The notes under the pieces are model-generated. The model saw nothing but the letters and a program-made list of their open reading frames with translations. It was not told the origin of the DNA and ran no database searches. A stretch of DNA of 64,000 bases. Origin: Bacteroides sp. Lineage in GTDB: Bacteria > Bacteroidota > Bacteroidia > Bacteroidales > Muribaculaceae. Numbering within the stretch: position 1 is the first letter of the stretch; the number at the start of each line of letters is the position of its first letter. This document shows, one piece after another, positions 8,441-19,449 of the stretch. A program made the position numbers and the translations under genes. The stretch covers positions 1 to 64,000 of the forward strand of contig JAAVCP010000052.1 of assembly GCA_014802265.1 (NCBI GenBank), read 5' to 3'.

Positions 8441-10822
8441 ATGAAAAGATTTTTTACTTCTACTGCTGTTTTTGCAGTTATCGCCGGCTCAGGATTCGGA
8501 GCCAATCTCTCTCACACTACTGTGCGTGAAGAAAAAGCCAAGGCAGAGCGTCAGATTCATCCTGTTGCAGGAGAAGAGATGCTGAGAGAACGTAATGTGA
8601 CTCCTGTACGTCCGGTAATGAGAAAGGCAGACTCTAATGTTGAGCGTAACCTGACATTAATCTATAAGGAAGATTTCTCAAAGTTTGTTGCCGGAAGTGA
8701 GGATAATATCGATTCACAAGACCTTGCCGAAGGATATGTCATGGGTGATCCTTATGTATCCCCTGACTATACCTCCGAGCCGGGTTGCTGGGGATTCGGT
8801 ATCTATCAGGCAGGTGGTGTGTGCGCCCTCAATTATCCCGGTCTTGGGGGTGTGTTCTCTACGCCGGAAGGCTACTATGGTGGTCGCCTTATCATCAAAT
8901 TCCGTGCCAAGGCATCAATACCTGAAACTCCCATGACAATTTCTGTTTGCACGGGCGGTATATGGAATCCATACATGGCGACAGAAAATTTCGGTGCTTA
9001 TGTCCTTGAGCCGGAAGACGGCTGGGTTGACCTCGAGTTTGAGGCTGATAACAACTATACTACAGAAGATTGTTTCGTGCAGTTTAACAGTAACTTCTAT
9101 CATCCCGGACTACTACTTGATGATATCGAGATATACCGCGACAATGACTACGTGTGGATTCCGACCACTACAGAAGCCTATGCCTTTACTTCTGAAGGTT
9201 TTACTGCTGACTGGGGAAGAGTGGCAACTGCCGACTCATATCTTTTCTCTCTTTATAAGGAGGAAACTATGGGTGACTCACCGGTGACAGGTGTTATGGA
9301 TATTGCGGAAGCTGCAAAATCCGCCAATGGTGAAGAGTTCGACGGCGGCTGGATTATAGATTTGGGTGGTGCCGAGAGAGTTGGCGCCGGCAAAGGACTA
9401 AATGGAGAGGATGCGATAGTGCTTGCATACGAAGGAGACGCTATAACTTATCCCGTGACCAGTGGTATCTATACCTCATTCGCTTTCACTCTTGTGCCGT
9501 CTGTAGGATATTCCGGAGAAGGAGGAGCGCTTTACCTTCAGGTTTATGGCGACGGGAAATGGAAGGCTGTCTCAATGATGCCTTTCGATTATATTGATGC
9601 CTCGGGTTATGACTGCAAGTTTAACCTCAGTATGGTGGCTGGCAATTACACGGGCGTACGTCTCGTCGTTACAGGGCTTGAGGAAGATTTGACCGACACA
9701 CCGTTCTATATAAGCAACCTTGCCTTTGAGACAGGTCCTAAACGCAATTATATACCTGTGATTGAGGAGCTTGAAACCACTGATACTCGAATTGTGCTTG
9801 ATTCACTTGATCCTTGGGCAGAATATTACTTCACAGTCAAGGTGAAAGCCGGTGAATTTGTTTCCGAAGCCACTCCAATGCGACATGCTCTCGGTGTTGC
9901 CTCTCCGGAAGTTGCAGAACCAACAGATATTGATAAGGATGCCTTCTCATTCACCGCTAACTGGAGCGAAACTCCCAAAGCTACTGCTTATGAAACAAGC
10001 GTATATTGGTGTGAGAAAATTGAGAAAGATCATGATAATTTCATTCTCATTGATGAATCGTTCTCAAAATGCAATGAAGGTACCGTTGAAAATTCTAAAG
10101 ATCTTGGAAATTTGGATGACGTTATTTCCCTTGACCAATATGCTGACGTAACCGGATGGCTTGGTTTTGGCAACTGTATGGCAGACGGTATGCTTGGCGT
10201 GCTTGCCGATGAATATCTTGAGGGATATTGTCTTTTTGCTCCGGAAGTGATTCTTGTGTCTTCAAATCCTCGTTATGATGTAAGTATGCGTGTGTATTCC
10301 GAATCCTCTGACTGGCTTACTGTTATGGACATGTATACTCAAGACTATGCACAGATACCTGTTACCCAAGGATTTAATGAGCTTAATTTTACTCTTGAAG
10401 GTCAAGGTATAGCCGCGATGGGAATGTATATGGAAAATGGAGGCATGTGCTTAATAGATGATTTTAAGATGACTCAAAGGGTTACTGCCGGCGACGAACG
10501 CCTCGCAATATTGGGAGTGTTCACCTCTGACGCAGAAGACGGGACTTCCCTTTCTCTTAGTGGGGAGAACATGATTAATGGCGAATATTTCTATACCGTA
10601 AAGGCTATTCAAAGATACTACAATGCGGAGACTACTTCTGATGCAAGCGACCGAATGTTTGTCAATTTTGAACAGTCTGGCATCAAAAATCATGTCATAG
10701 AGAATGACGTTGTGGAAATCGCACGTTACGATATCTCGGGACGCAAGGTTTCTCCTGAATTCAAGGGAATACAAATAGTGAAATATTCCGACGGAACAAG
10801 CCGTAAGGTAATCGTCATGTGA
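8441..10822 (+). CDS. exported choice-of-anchor/FnIII-like protein with C-terminal sorting-like domain
   Basis: Signal peptide; beta-rich repeats; C-terminus EIARYDISGRKVSPEFKGIQIVKYSDGTSRKVIVM. Confidence 0.75.
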   Translation: MKRFFTSTAVFAVIAGSGFGANLSHTTVREEKAKAERQIHPVAGEEMLRERNVTPVRPVMRKADSNVERNLTLIYKEDFSKFVAGSEDNIDSQDLAEGYVMGDPYVSPDYTSEPGCWGFGIYQAGGVCALNYPGLGGVFSTPEGYYGGRLIIKFRAKASIPETPMTISVCTGGIWNPYMATENFGAYVLEPEDGWVDLEFEADNNYTTEDCFVQFNSNFYHPGLLLDDIEIYRDNDYVWIPTTTEAYAFTSEGFTADWGRVATADSYLFSLYKEETMGDSPVTGVMDIAEAAKSANGEEFDGGWIIDLGGAERVGAGKGLNGEDAIVLAYEGDAITYPVTSGIYTSFAFTLVPSVGYSGEGGALYLQVYGDGKWKAVSMMPFDYIDASGYDCKFNLSMVAGNYTGVRLVVTGLEEDLTDTPFYISNLAFETGPKRNYIPVIEELETTDTRIVLDSLDPWAEYYFTVKVKAGEFVSEATPMRHALGVASPEVAEPTDIDKDAFSFTANWSETPKATAYETSVYWCEKIEKDHDNFILIDESFSKCNEGTVENSKDLGNLDDVISLDQYADVTGWLGFGNCMADGMLGVLADEYLEGYCLFAPEVILVSSNPRYDVSMRVYSESSDWLTVMDMYTQDYAQIPVTQGFNELNFTLEGQGIAAMGMYMENGGMCLIDDFKMTQRVTAGDERLAILGVFTSDAEDGTSLSLSGENMINGEYFYTVKAIQRYYNAETTSDASDRMFVNFEQSGIKNHVIENDVVEIARYDISGRKVSPEFKGIQIVKYSDGTSRKVIVM

Positions 10823-10851
10823 CATGCACATAATCTAAATTGATTTTTACG

Positions 10852-10890
10852 AAATGCCCCAGTGCAACCATAAAATGCTCCGGGGCATTT
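10852..10890 (+). terminator. stem-loop terminator
   Basis: aaatgcccc...ggggcattt followed by tataaatg. Confidence 0.6.
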
Positions 10891-10915
10891 TATAAATGTA
10901 TACTTCATTCTTATC

Positions 10916-12607
10916 ATGACATATTCTAAGATCATACGTAAAATAATTTCGGCATTTGTTGTGGTTGCTTCAATTTCCCCAAATGTCTACTCCAAGCCCG
11001 CAAAACCCGGAACTTTTGAATATATCCAGCCCGACGGTTCAATCATTACATTATCTGTGAAGGGTAATTGGAGATCAAAAACATATTTTGACTCTGAAGG
11101 ACGACGTGTTTTCAAATCCGATGATGGCTTTTATCGCCTTGAAGATTATTGTCGATCTCCTTATGATACAGATAATGACGCAGAAAATATGACACCTTCC
11201 CTTAAGTCTCAGTCATTAGATGCGCCAGGACGGTTCAACGATAGTTTTCCTGTGGAGGGGGAACAGCGGGGACTGGTTATCCTGGTTAGCTTTACAGACT
11301 GCGATTTCTCTATGGATAATCCGGCAGATTTTTATTCCCGTATGCTCAACGAGAGGAATTTTTCCGATTATGGTTCATGTGGAAGTGCGAGAGATTTCTT
11401 TCTATACAATTCCGGAGGTGTTTTCACGCCGTCGTTTGATGTATATGGTCCTGTGACACTCACCCACGATATGAAATATTATGGCGGAAACAGTACCTAT
11501 GGTACGGAAAAGCACGCCTATGAAATGATAGTGGAGGCTTGCTGTCTGATTGACGATGAGGTAGATCTTTCGGAGTATGATCGTGATGGCGACGGTAAAA
11601 TAGACAATGTTTATGTCTATTATGCGGGCTATGGCGAGGCTGACAGTTATCAGGAAGATACTGTGTGGCCCCATTCATGGTTTATTTCTTACTGTACCAA
11701 TGAAAAGCATTGGTTCGATGGTGTTTTACTTGACAGATATGCCTGTTCCAATGAAATGGATTATGGGCAGAACCGTCCTGACGGTATCGGAACATTTATT
11801 CATGAGTTCAGTCATGTCATGGGGCTGCCAGATCTCTACCAGACTGATGGAGAATATGGTTGTTTCACTCCGGGTCAATGGTCTGTAATGGATATTGGGT
11901 CATATAATAATAAGGGGCTTACACCTCCTAACTACTCATCTTTTGAACGTGCTGCCCTCGGATGGACCTCGCCGGAGTCTGTCTACTCCTCGGGGAGCTA
12001 CACACTTGATGATTTTGGAGAGTCTAATTCGGCTCTAATGATTCCTGCAAGTCGAGAAGGAGAGTGGTTTCTTTTTGAAAATAGACAAAACACAGGATAT
12101 GACGCTTTCCTTCCGGGACACGGACTTTTAGTATGGCATATTGATTATGACGCACAAGTATGGCTCTCCAACGGAGTAAATAATGATCCTGCCCATCAAC
12201 GTGTGGATTTAGTTGAGGCTGACGGATTGTTAACCGCCAGAACAAGGGGCGGTGACTGTTTCCCAGGAACATCGGGAATTACCTCTTTTACAAAAGATAC
12301 TTCCCCTGCGCTGATTGGATGGGACGGTAGTAACCTTGATTTTGATATCATTGATATTTATGAGACTGAGGAAGGACAGATTGTCTTCAATGTCGCAGTT
12401 GACAACACCTCAGCAGCGTTAATTGGGGATATTTGGTCAGCAGTTCGATTTGATGGAAAATACTTGAGTTGTGGTGCCGGAGAGGCAGACGTTTTTGATC
12501 TTACCGGTAGGAAAGTCATGACAGTCGGAGAGTCACCGATAGAGTTGATGACTGGAATTTATGTAGTGGTATGTGGGGCTGAAAGGGCTAAAATTATTGT
12601 CAGATAG
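10916..12607 (+). CDS. M6-family metalloprotease, exported, with C-terminal sorting-like domain
   Basis: IHEFSHVMGLPDLYQ zinc motif (HExxHxxGxPD); YDRDGDGKIDNVYVYYAGYGEA; C-terminus VFDLTGRKVM...GIYVVVCGAERAKIIVR. Confidence 0.92.
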   Translation: MTYSKIIRKIISAFVVVASISPNVYSKPAKPGTFEYIQPDGSIITLSVKGNWRSKTYFDSEGRRVFKSDDGFYRLEDYCRSPYDTDNDAENMTPSLKSQSLDAPGRFNDSFPVEGEQRGLVILVSFTDCDFSMDNPADFYSRMLNERNFSDYGSCGSARDFFLYNSGGVFTPSFDVYGPVTLTHDMKYYGGNSTYGTEKHAYEMIVEACCLIDDEVDLSEYDRDGDGKIDNVYVYYAGYGEADSYQEDTVWPHSWFISYCTNEKHWFDGVLLDRYACSNEMDYGQNRPDGIGTFIHEFSHVMGLPDLYQTDGEYGCFTPGQWSVMDIGSYNNKGLTPPNYSSFERAALGWTSPESVYSSGSYTLDDFGESNSALMIPASREGEWFLFENRQNTGYDAFLPGHGLLVWHIDYDAQVWLSNGVNNDPAHQRVDLVEADGLLTARTRGGDCFPGTSGITSFTKDTSPALIGWDGSNLDFDIIDIYETEEGQIVFNVAVDNTSAALIGDIWSAVRFDGKYLSCGAGEADVFDLTGRKVMTVGESPIELMTGIYVVVCGAERAKIIVR

Positions 12608-12641
12608 CAGGAAGACAGCTATTATCAGCTTGAATTTTGGA

Positions 12642-12688
12642 AAAAAGGGAGTGTATCAAAATTCGTAATTTTGATACACTCCCTTTTT
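12642..12688. terminator. bidirectional terminator between convergent genes
   Basis: aaaaagggagtgtatcaaaatt-cgt-aattttgatacactcccttttt, 22-bp perfect arms. Confidence 0.85.
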
Positions 12689-12709
12689 GTCCTTTCCATG
12701 AGCATTGGC

Positions 12710-13528
12710 TCAAATATCATAGAAGCGATCCAGAAGATCACGTCGGTAGGATTTAGAAATTTTGATTTCTGTGATTGAATCAAGTGGGGGGAGTAATATA
12801 CAGTCATTGCCGGAGATTATACCTACATATCGCATGTTGACAATGAATTGCTTGTGGGTACGTACAAAGTCAGACCCGTATGCAAGAATTGTTTCAGCGG
12901 TGGTCTGTTTCTTTAATATTATTCTCTTGAGATTCGAGAAAACACACTCCCAGATTTTCCTGTCGGATAAATATCGGAAATATACAATTTCAGCCGGATT
13001 GACAATAATCTTGGAATTGATCACAGAAGTTATGGCAAGGGGTCGTGCATTATAATTATTTCCTATAACATTATCGGTCATTCTCCCCGGAATATTGAAG
13101 GCATTGCGACCATCTAATTGACGATTGGAACGCCATGTGGATTCTGATGATAGGCTCCGGAATCGTTTTAGAATAACATCAAGATCGGAAGGATCAAAAG
13201 GCTTCAACAGAAAATCAAAGACTCTCAGAGAAAGCGCATCATGGATATAACGCTTGTAACAAGTGTGGAATACTACTCTCGTTGCAGCAGGCAGATTGGT
13301 ATTTTCATACCATTCAAGACCGTTGGACCCAGGAAACTCCATATCAAGAAACAGAAGGTCAGGTGTATGCAGCTGCACAAGTTTTTCTCCCTCAGAAAGA
13401 TTCTCGGCAGACCCACACAGTGTTACGTCTTCCCGTTCAGACAACGCCTTCTCCAATATGCGTATGCTTGGGATATCATCGTCGATTATGACAACCTTAA
13501 TTTTTGATAGTGTCTGAGGTGTATTCAT
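12710..13528 (-). CDS. LytTR-family response regulator
   Basis: Receiver domain (VVIIDDD, LLFLDMEFPG, FLLKPFD) and LytTR domain (FVRTHKQFIVNMRYV). Confidence 0.95.
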   Translation of the reverse strand: MNTPQTLSKIKVVIIDDDIPSIRILEKALSEREDVTLCGSAENLSEGEKLVQLHTPDLLFLDMEFPGSNGLEWYENTNLPAATRVVFHTCYKRYIHDALSLRVFDFLLKPFDPSDLDVILKRFRSLSSESTWRSNRQLDGRNAFNIPGRMTDNVIGNNYNARPLAITSVINSKIIVNPAEIVYFRYLSDRKIWECVFSNLKRIILKKQTTAETILAYGSDFVRTHKQFIVNMRYVGIISGNDCILLPPLDSITEIKISKSYRRDLLDRFYDI

Positions 13529-15543
13529 GATTTTAATGTCAAGGGTATAATTATAGTAGCCGAATAGCCCTTAATCCCGTAACTCTCAGAATCAGGGTTT
13601 ATTTTAAATTCCGTCTTTTCTCGATTTTGCTCATTAAGTAGCCTGATGGTCTCCACCAACACACGCAGACCGGTGCCACCTCCGGAGGGTGAGACATTGA
13701 CCATATCGCCACAATTATTAAACACACTGATAGCTATACGATGGTCACCTTCTGCTGATACTGAAATATTAAGCACACGTTCCGCATCATGGGGTAATGA
13801 GGCAAACCCATGTTTAAACGCATTCTCAACAAGTATTTGGAGAGCCATTGAAGGGAACATAAAATCAGGAGATATGCCCGGGGAGAGGTTAAAGGTATAA
13901 TTCAGGTTTCCTCGTCCGTTATCGCTGATTACCTTTATATAGTCATCTACGAATGCAAGTTCCTCGGAAAAAGGAATAAGTATCTCTGACACGATATATT
14001 GCTGCCTGCGAATCAGATGCACGAGAGAATCCAGGTGGGATAGATTACCATTGATGCTGTTGTTAAGTTCATGATTTAGGGCATTATAGATGAAATGTGG
14101 AGTGATCCTGTTTCGCAGGTTTTCTTCACGTAGAGCCATTATCTTATGCATCATTCTCTCTTCCCTTCTCCTTATCCTGCCTCGTCGCAGAACGATAAAC
14201 AACACCAGCCCCACAATTATGGTAAGTGTCAATGCTACTACTGAAAGCAATCTGAATATACGGGCTTGCTGCCGGGTGCTCCCTGCCTCAAGATTAAGAA
14301 TACGCTTGTCGCGTTGATAGATTGCATTAAGAGCCGAGATGCGCTGTTTAAGAGTGTATGAACGCAAAGAGTCATTTAACCGGTCATAACGGCTTCGCAT
14401 GTTATAGGCTTTTTCGTAGTTGCCTGTTAAGGTATAAAGTTCTTCAAGCACCTGCAGACGAGCCAACAACTGCTCAAGTCGCAGAGTGTCGGCAAGAGGA
14501 TATGTGTTTGCAAGTCGGTTCGCTTCGTTGACATCTCTTGTCTTTATGGCAGCTCGCATACGCAGTGTGTGAATATACGACTTCACCATTGGATTTGGCT
14601 GTTCGGTTGAGAAGTAACGTGTGGCGGAATCAAGAAGGGCAGACGCTTGGTCGGGTTTGTCAAGTCGTAGATATGTGTCGGCAATATTGACATCTGTAAA
14701 CATTCTTTCCCAACGAGAATCAGGTATGGAGTCAAGCATCTTGCGCAGACTTGTAAAAATGTGGTTAGAACCTTCGTAATCCTGTCGGTAATATAGATCA
14801 TTACCCATTCCCGAGAAAGTATTAAACTTGTCAAACCGGTTCATTTCTTCTAAGATTTCCATAGACTTGCCCCACCAAATGGCACTATTGTCGAAATCTC
14901 GCATATCAGTAAATACTGCTGCTATGCCATTATACAATGGGATATAATGCACCGGCTCCATTTTCAAGGAATCAGCCACTGTGATCGCCCTATGATAGTA
15001 TACGGCTGCGCTGTCGAGCGATGAGCCAAGGCGCATGGCATTTGCATAATTACCGTATGCCTGGGGCAGATCTTCATAAATACCCGATAATTCCACATTT
15101 TCTACCGATAATTTTAGGTATTTAGCGGCGGAATCAGGATTGAAGTTAAATTGGTCATAGTATGCACCGCGTGTCTGGTAAGCTTTGGCAATTATACGGG
15201 CAAGTTCCGATGTAATTTCCTGGTGTTCAAGCCAGGCTATCGCAGAATCAGCGGAAGAGAGTAAGAGGTCAGGTTTTCCCTGATAGTAGGAATTTACCCC
15301 CTGTTGCACCATACCTTCACTCCATGTCTGAGAGTCTCCTCTTGCAAGGGCTTTCTCCTTAAGTTCAAGCGTGAGGCGCACAGCGTCATTGATATTGCCA
15401 TGTCGCAGCGAATCATTGATTTCACCAATCTCTCCTCCCGGGGAAGAAGGCTTATTGCGGCTGCCACAAGACAATGTGCCGACGATTAATATCTCGGCGA
15501 TAATAAAAGGTAGAAGTCGGAGAAGATGCGTTGACGGCTTCAT
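13525..15543 (-). CDS. LytS-like sensor histidine kinase with TPR sensor region
   Basis: NRITPHFIYNALNHELNN (His_kinase family), MALQILVENAFKHGF N-box, TPR-rich N-terminus; 4-nt overlap with the regulator. Confidence 0.93.
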   Translation of the reverse strand: MKPSTHLLRLLPFIIAEILIVGTLSCGSRNKPSSPGGEIGEINDSLRHGNINDAVRLTLELKEKALARGDSQTWSEGMVQQGVNSYYQGKPDLLLSSADSAIAWLEHQEITSELARIIAKAYQTRGAYYDQFNFNPDSAAKYLKLSVENVELSGIYEDLPQAYGNYANAMRLGSSLDSAAVYYHRAITVADSLKMEPVHYIPLYNGIAAVFTDMRDFDNSAIWWGKSMEILEEMNRFDKFNTFSGMGNDLYYRQDYEGSNHIFTSLRKMLDSIPDSRWERMFTDVNIADTYLRLDKPDQASALLDSATRYFSTEQPNPMVKSYIHTLRMRAAIKTRDVNEANRLANTYPLADTLRLEQLLARLQVLEELYTLTGNYEKAYNMRSRYDRLNDSLRSYTLKQRISALNAIYQRDKRILNLEAGSTRQQARIFRLLSVVALTLTIIVGLVLFIVLRRGRIRRREERMMHKIMALREENLRNRITPHFIYNALNHELNNSINGNLSHLDSLVHLIRRQQYIVSEILIPFSEELAFVDDYIKVISDNGRGNLNYTFNLSPGISPDFMFPSMALQILVENAFKHGFASLPHDAERVLNISVSAEGDHRIAISVFNNCGDMVNVSPSGGGTGLRVLVETIRLLNEQNREKTEFKINPDSESYGIKGYSATIIIPLTLKS

Positions 15544-15807
15544 TCAGAATCAGGTTAACAGAGATTTTATATCGGATTTGTTATCCTCTCTGCGGAGGGA
15601 GGATGGGGATGTGGATTTTATTTTGCAAAGATAGTCATTATTTGTTTTATTTCCACTAAACATTATCATCATAAATTACCCAATATCAATGTTTATTTGC
15701 TTGTCAGTAGTAAATTTTGACCTCTTGGTGGCATTTATTGTCATCATAGCTTCAAAAATCAATTTTAGCGGTTTTTGATAAAGAAAAGTTTGTCTATCTT
15801 TGCATTC

Positions 15808-15983
15808 GTAATTTCATTAATACCCACGAGGTGTCAGTGAATTGCAATAAATTACTATCTCACCATAATCATAAAAGACGAGTCTGGTTTAATACCGACA
15901 TTATGGGGTCTTTTTCAACCAACTAACTGCAATTAAGACAGGTCAGATCGGCTTTAGATAATTCCTGGTCAGATCTGTTTTTT
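15808..15983 (+). ncRNA. candidate orphan small RNA
   Basis: Own TAtcTTTG -7 element (15795-15802), no ORF, GC-containing hairpins, ends in acaggtcagatc...ggtcagatctgt + TTTTTT terminator (15938-15983); both flanking genes lie on the other strand. Confidence 0.45.
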
Positions 15984-16042
15984 ATACTCTTATGGCAACA
16001 TTGTTTCGTTAAGGAAGTGCTTGTATGCTTATTAAATAATTT

Positions 16043-17761
16043 TTATTGGTTGTCTATTTTATTGTCAATAGTGAGAAGATAAGCTCTCACAGTCTGCCCC
16101 TCATTCAGAGGAAGTTTCTTACTTATATTATATTTTATAGTCTCCACAGTGCGAGGAGATCTATTGGTCATTTCAGCAATTTCGCGCGTAGAGAGGTTGA
16201 GCAGAATATAAGCACAGATCTGTGTCTCCCCCGGAGTAAGTTCAGGATGCTGTCTGCCAAGGGAAGTGAAAAAACCGTTATGCACCTTGTCAAAATAATG
16301 TCTGAAATTTTCAAGGGCACTTTCTTGTGATGCAAAACCTTTTAGGAATTCCTTTACGTCAGATAGTTTCTCTTTATCACCAGTGAGTTTATTACCAATT
16401 GATTTTTCAAGTTGCTTACGTTGTCTGGAGAGATTAAGCATTTGGAGAGAAAGAGAGGCAAGCTGTTGGTTGGTGGCTTCTGTTTCTTTTGCCATTTCTT
16501 CACGCAATCCTGTCAGTTGCCGGGTGTAGTCCTGGAGGTTGTCTTGTAGGCTTTTATTCTCAATATTTCTGATTTTTAATTTTTTCACTACAATAATTAA
16601 TCCCACAAGGCAACCCAAGACAATGAGAGCGAGTAAGATACATATCATTGTCATGATCGATAACCTATCTATATGGCGAGAGTTCTCTTTGTTAATCTCA
16701 AGGTTAGCTCTCTCTTCCGTAATTTCAGCCACATTATGTTGAAATTTGGCAGAGAATATAGAATCGGCAATCACATTTGCCATGACAAGATTCTTATAGG
16801 CGTTCTGGTAGTCGCCTCTTGATTCATAGATTTCAGACAATCCCCCATATATAAGTTCTTTTTCAGCCTCTATTCCAAGCCTGTCGGCAAGCTCCATGTT
16901 TTCATTTGAGACAATTATGGCGGAGTCGGTCTTTCCCCGGCGCATAAGGAAACGTGCATAGTTATAGAGAGTATAGACTTTGTTTACATGGTCTAAAGTA
17001 GACATACGAACCTTTTCAAATAATTCCTTTGCTATGTCCGGTTCGGAAATTCTGTCGTAGATGATGGCAGCATGTGCATCTATCCATAGGTTCAATTTCG
17101 GATCATCGGATTTAGCTTTGGCAAGCCTTATTTCATCAAATGCTTTATCAAACTTTTTATCGGATATAAACTGTCCGGAGCGTGCCAAATTAATTGAGGC
17201 GAGAATCCTGTTCTGCTTTGTTTCCGGCAGCTTTATAATCTTTGTAAGATGATCAGCATTTTCAAGATGTCGGTATGCGACCGGATACATTTTAAGGCTT
17301 CTGTAAATGTCATGAAGCAACAGTTCTGACTCAATATCGTAATATTTCAGAGAATCCGGCTTATTGGCATCTTTTAGTTGGAAGGTATGCTGCAAAGCGG
17401 AAAGATAGTCTTCCGTATACATGCTTGCGGTGGCATACCGATTGATAACAAGAAGCTTTTTATCATCTCTGAGAGGAGTTAAATCAAGGGTATCTTTCAA
17501 GATTGTCTTTGCCATTTCAAGAGTGACAGGATAATTCCCGGCATTATAGGCTTCCTCCATTTTGCGTAATTTAAGATCTCTGTCAAGTGGTTTAAGCTTT
17601 ATCAGGGAGTCTATCCACGATAGTTTTTGAGATATGGACGCGTTAGGATCATTGATTTTTGTTGCATAGAAGTCGGCACGTGCCTCCTCAGTCACTTTCC
17701 CAGAAATGACCGAAATACTTAAAAGACCGATGACACAACAGATGAGGAGCCTTAATTGCAT
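16043..17761 (-). CDS. membrane TPR protein with C-terminal LuxR-type HTH
   Basis: TPR N-terminus, TM IMTMICILLALIVLGCLVGLIIVV, LTPGETQICAYILLNLSTREIAEMTNRSPRTVETIKYNISKKL. Confidence 0.9.
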   Translation of the reverse strand: MQLRLLICCVIGLLSISVISGKVTEEARADFYATKINDPNASISQKLSWIDSLIKLKPLDRDLKLRKMEEAYNAGNYPVTLEMAKTILKDTLDLTPLRDDKKLLVINRYATASMYTEDYLSALQHTFQLKDANKPDSLKYYDIESELLLHDIYRSLKMYPVAYRHLENADHLTKIIKLPETKQNRILASINLARSGQFISDKKFDKAFDEIRLAKAKSDDPKLNLWIDAHAAIIYDRISEPDIAKELFEKVRMSTLDHVNKVYTLYNYARFLMRRGKTDSAIIVSNENMELADRLGIEAEKELIYGGLSEIYESRGDYQNAYKNLVMANVIADSIFSAKFQHNVAEITEERANLEINKENSRHIDRLSIMTMICILLALIVLGCLVGLIIVVKKLKIRNIENKSLQDNLQDYTRQLTGLREEMAKETEATNQQLASLSLQMLNLSRQRKQLEKSIGNKLTGDKEKLSDVKEFLKGFASQESALENFRHYFDKVHNGFFTSLGRQHPELTPGETQICAYILLNLSTREIAEMTNRSPRTVETIKYNISKKLPLNEGQTVRAYLLTIDNKIDNQ

Positions 17762-18003
17762 GAATTATTGGTTTGTGCAAAGGTAATGATTATATTTCAA
17801 ACAACAAAACAAACCCTACTTAGAAAGGGGTAAATTTATATAATACTATTAGTATAATTACTTATTATTAAGGAATATATCTAAAATAAGGGCTTTTTAA
17901 TACATACTTAGATTGATTCTTCGGGCTTTTTACGAATTCGATTGTTTGCAATCGTGAGTCGGGGTGTATAATTTTGCTGCCACAATCTTAAAAATTTTTA
18001 ATC

Positions 18004-19449
18004 ATGAAAAAATTACTTTCATTGGGATTGGCAATGGCAGCATTGGTACCTGCCTACGCCTATGACTTTAATGTTGACGGAATCTTCTATTCCGTGAAAG
18101 ATGAAACCTCCGTGGCTGTCACTTATGAGACCGAGGATCTTGCTTCCTATTCGGGAGATATAGTGATACCGTCGACAGTGACCTACGAAGCCAAGACATA
18201 CGATGTGACTACTATCGGAGAGATGGCTTTTGCATTCTCCAGCCTTAAGTCTGTCACACTTCCCCAGACAATTACGGAATATGAGGGGTATGCCTTTGCA
18301 TACACTACGTGTGAGACACCCGGAGACTTTATGTTACCTGGTCTGAGAAAAATGGGAGAGTTTGCATTTTATCAGAGTGATCTGATAAATGGAGAAATTA
18401 CAGTTCCCGAAAGCGTGGAGGAAATTGGTCAGGGACTGTTTGCTTACTGCAACACTACGAAAGTGTGGTTGCCAAATTCTTTGAAGACCTTGCCAAAGGC
18501 AGTATTCCTTTTTAACGGTAATCTTGAGGAGGTGCATATTCCGGAAGGGATTGATGAGATAGCTGCCAATACATTTTTTGAATGTCTCAAGCTGAAAGAG
18601 ATAAATATGCCTGAGGGAGTCACTGTAATTGGTAACGGCGCCTTTATGGATTGTGGTTCGCTTGAGAATCTTCCGCTCCCTTCCGGATTGACAGTGATTG
18701 AGCCACAGGCATTTCAGGGATGTCTTGCCTGGAAAGGGGAGCTTAATATTCCAGCATCTGTAAAGTCTATCGGGATGGGTGCATTCTATTTCTGTAATAG
18801 TCTCAGTGGTAATCTCGTATTACCTCAGAACTTGGAAGAACTTGGAGAATATGCCTTCTATGAGGGCTCGGGCTTCACCGGGGAGATTGTGAGTCCGGAT
18901 AATGTGACTGAACTTCCGGAGGCAGTGTTTTATGGTTGCACAGGTATCAATAATGTGGTTCTGCATGATGGTGTAAAAAGTATTGGCATTTATGCCTTGA
19001 ATCGTTGCTCCGGACTCACTTCATTTGATTGTAAAAATGTAGAGACTATTGGTGACTATTCTTTCTATTCCACAGGATTGGAAAGTTTGACGCTGGGTGC
19101 GGAGTTAAAATCGATAGGGACTCAGGCTTTTGACAAGTGTGACTTTTTAGCTTCAATAAAAATTGTAGCAGTTGAGCCTCCTATGATTGAAGCGGATACT
19201 TTCTCTGATTATTCTGCACAGCTTACGGTGCCGGAAGGGTGTGAAGAGGCGTATAGAAATGCTCCTTATTGGTCTAATTTCCATAATTATTCCGAAATTG
19301 AAAGTATCTCAGGGAAGGAAGAGATAGTGTCAGTCTATACCCTTGACGGCATACATGTATTTACAGGGCTTTCCAATGAATTCCAAGGCGAGCGACATGG
19401 CATCTATTTGGTAAAGACCACCGACGGAATTAGAAAAGTAGCATTCTAA
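18004..19449 (+). CDS. exported BspA-like leucine-rich repeat (LRR_5) protein
   Basis: Repeats of the type ...VTVIGNGAFMDCGSLENLPLPSGLTVIEPQAFQGC...; C-terminal YTLDGIHVF...GIYLVKTTDGIRKVAF. Confidence 0.93.
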   Translation: MKKLLSLGLAMAALVPAYAYDFNVDGIFYSVKDETSVAVTYETEDLASYSGDIVIPSTVTYEAKTYDVTTIGEMAFAFSSLKSVTLPQTITEYEGYAFAYTTCETPGDFMLPGLRKMGEFAFYQSDLINGEITVPESVEEIGQGLFAYCNTTKVWLPNSLKTLPKAVFLFNGNLEEVHIPEGIDEIAANTFFECLKLKEINMPEGVTVIGNGAFMDCGSLENLPLPSGLTVIEPQAFQGCLAWKGELNIPASVKSIGMGAFYFCNSLSGNLVLPQNLEELGEYAFYEGSGFTGEIVSPDNVTELPEAVFYGCTGINNVVLHDGVKSIGIYALNRCSGLTSFDCKNVETIGDYSFYSTGLESLTLGAELKSIGTQAFDKCDFLASIKIVAVEPPMIEADTFSDYSAQLTVPEGCEEAYRNAPYWSNFHNYSEIESISGKEEIVSVYTLDGIHVFTGLSNEFQGERHGIYLVKTTDGIRKVAF

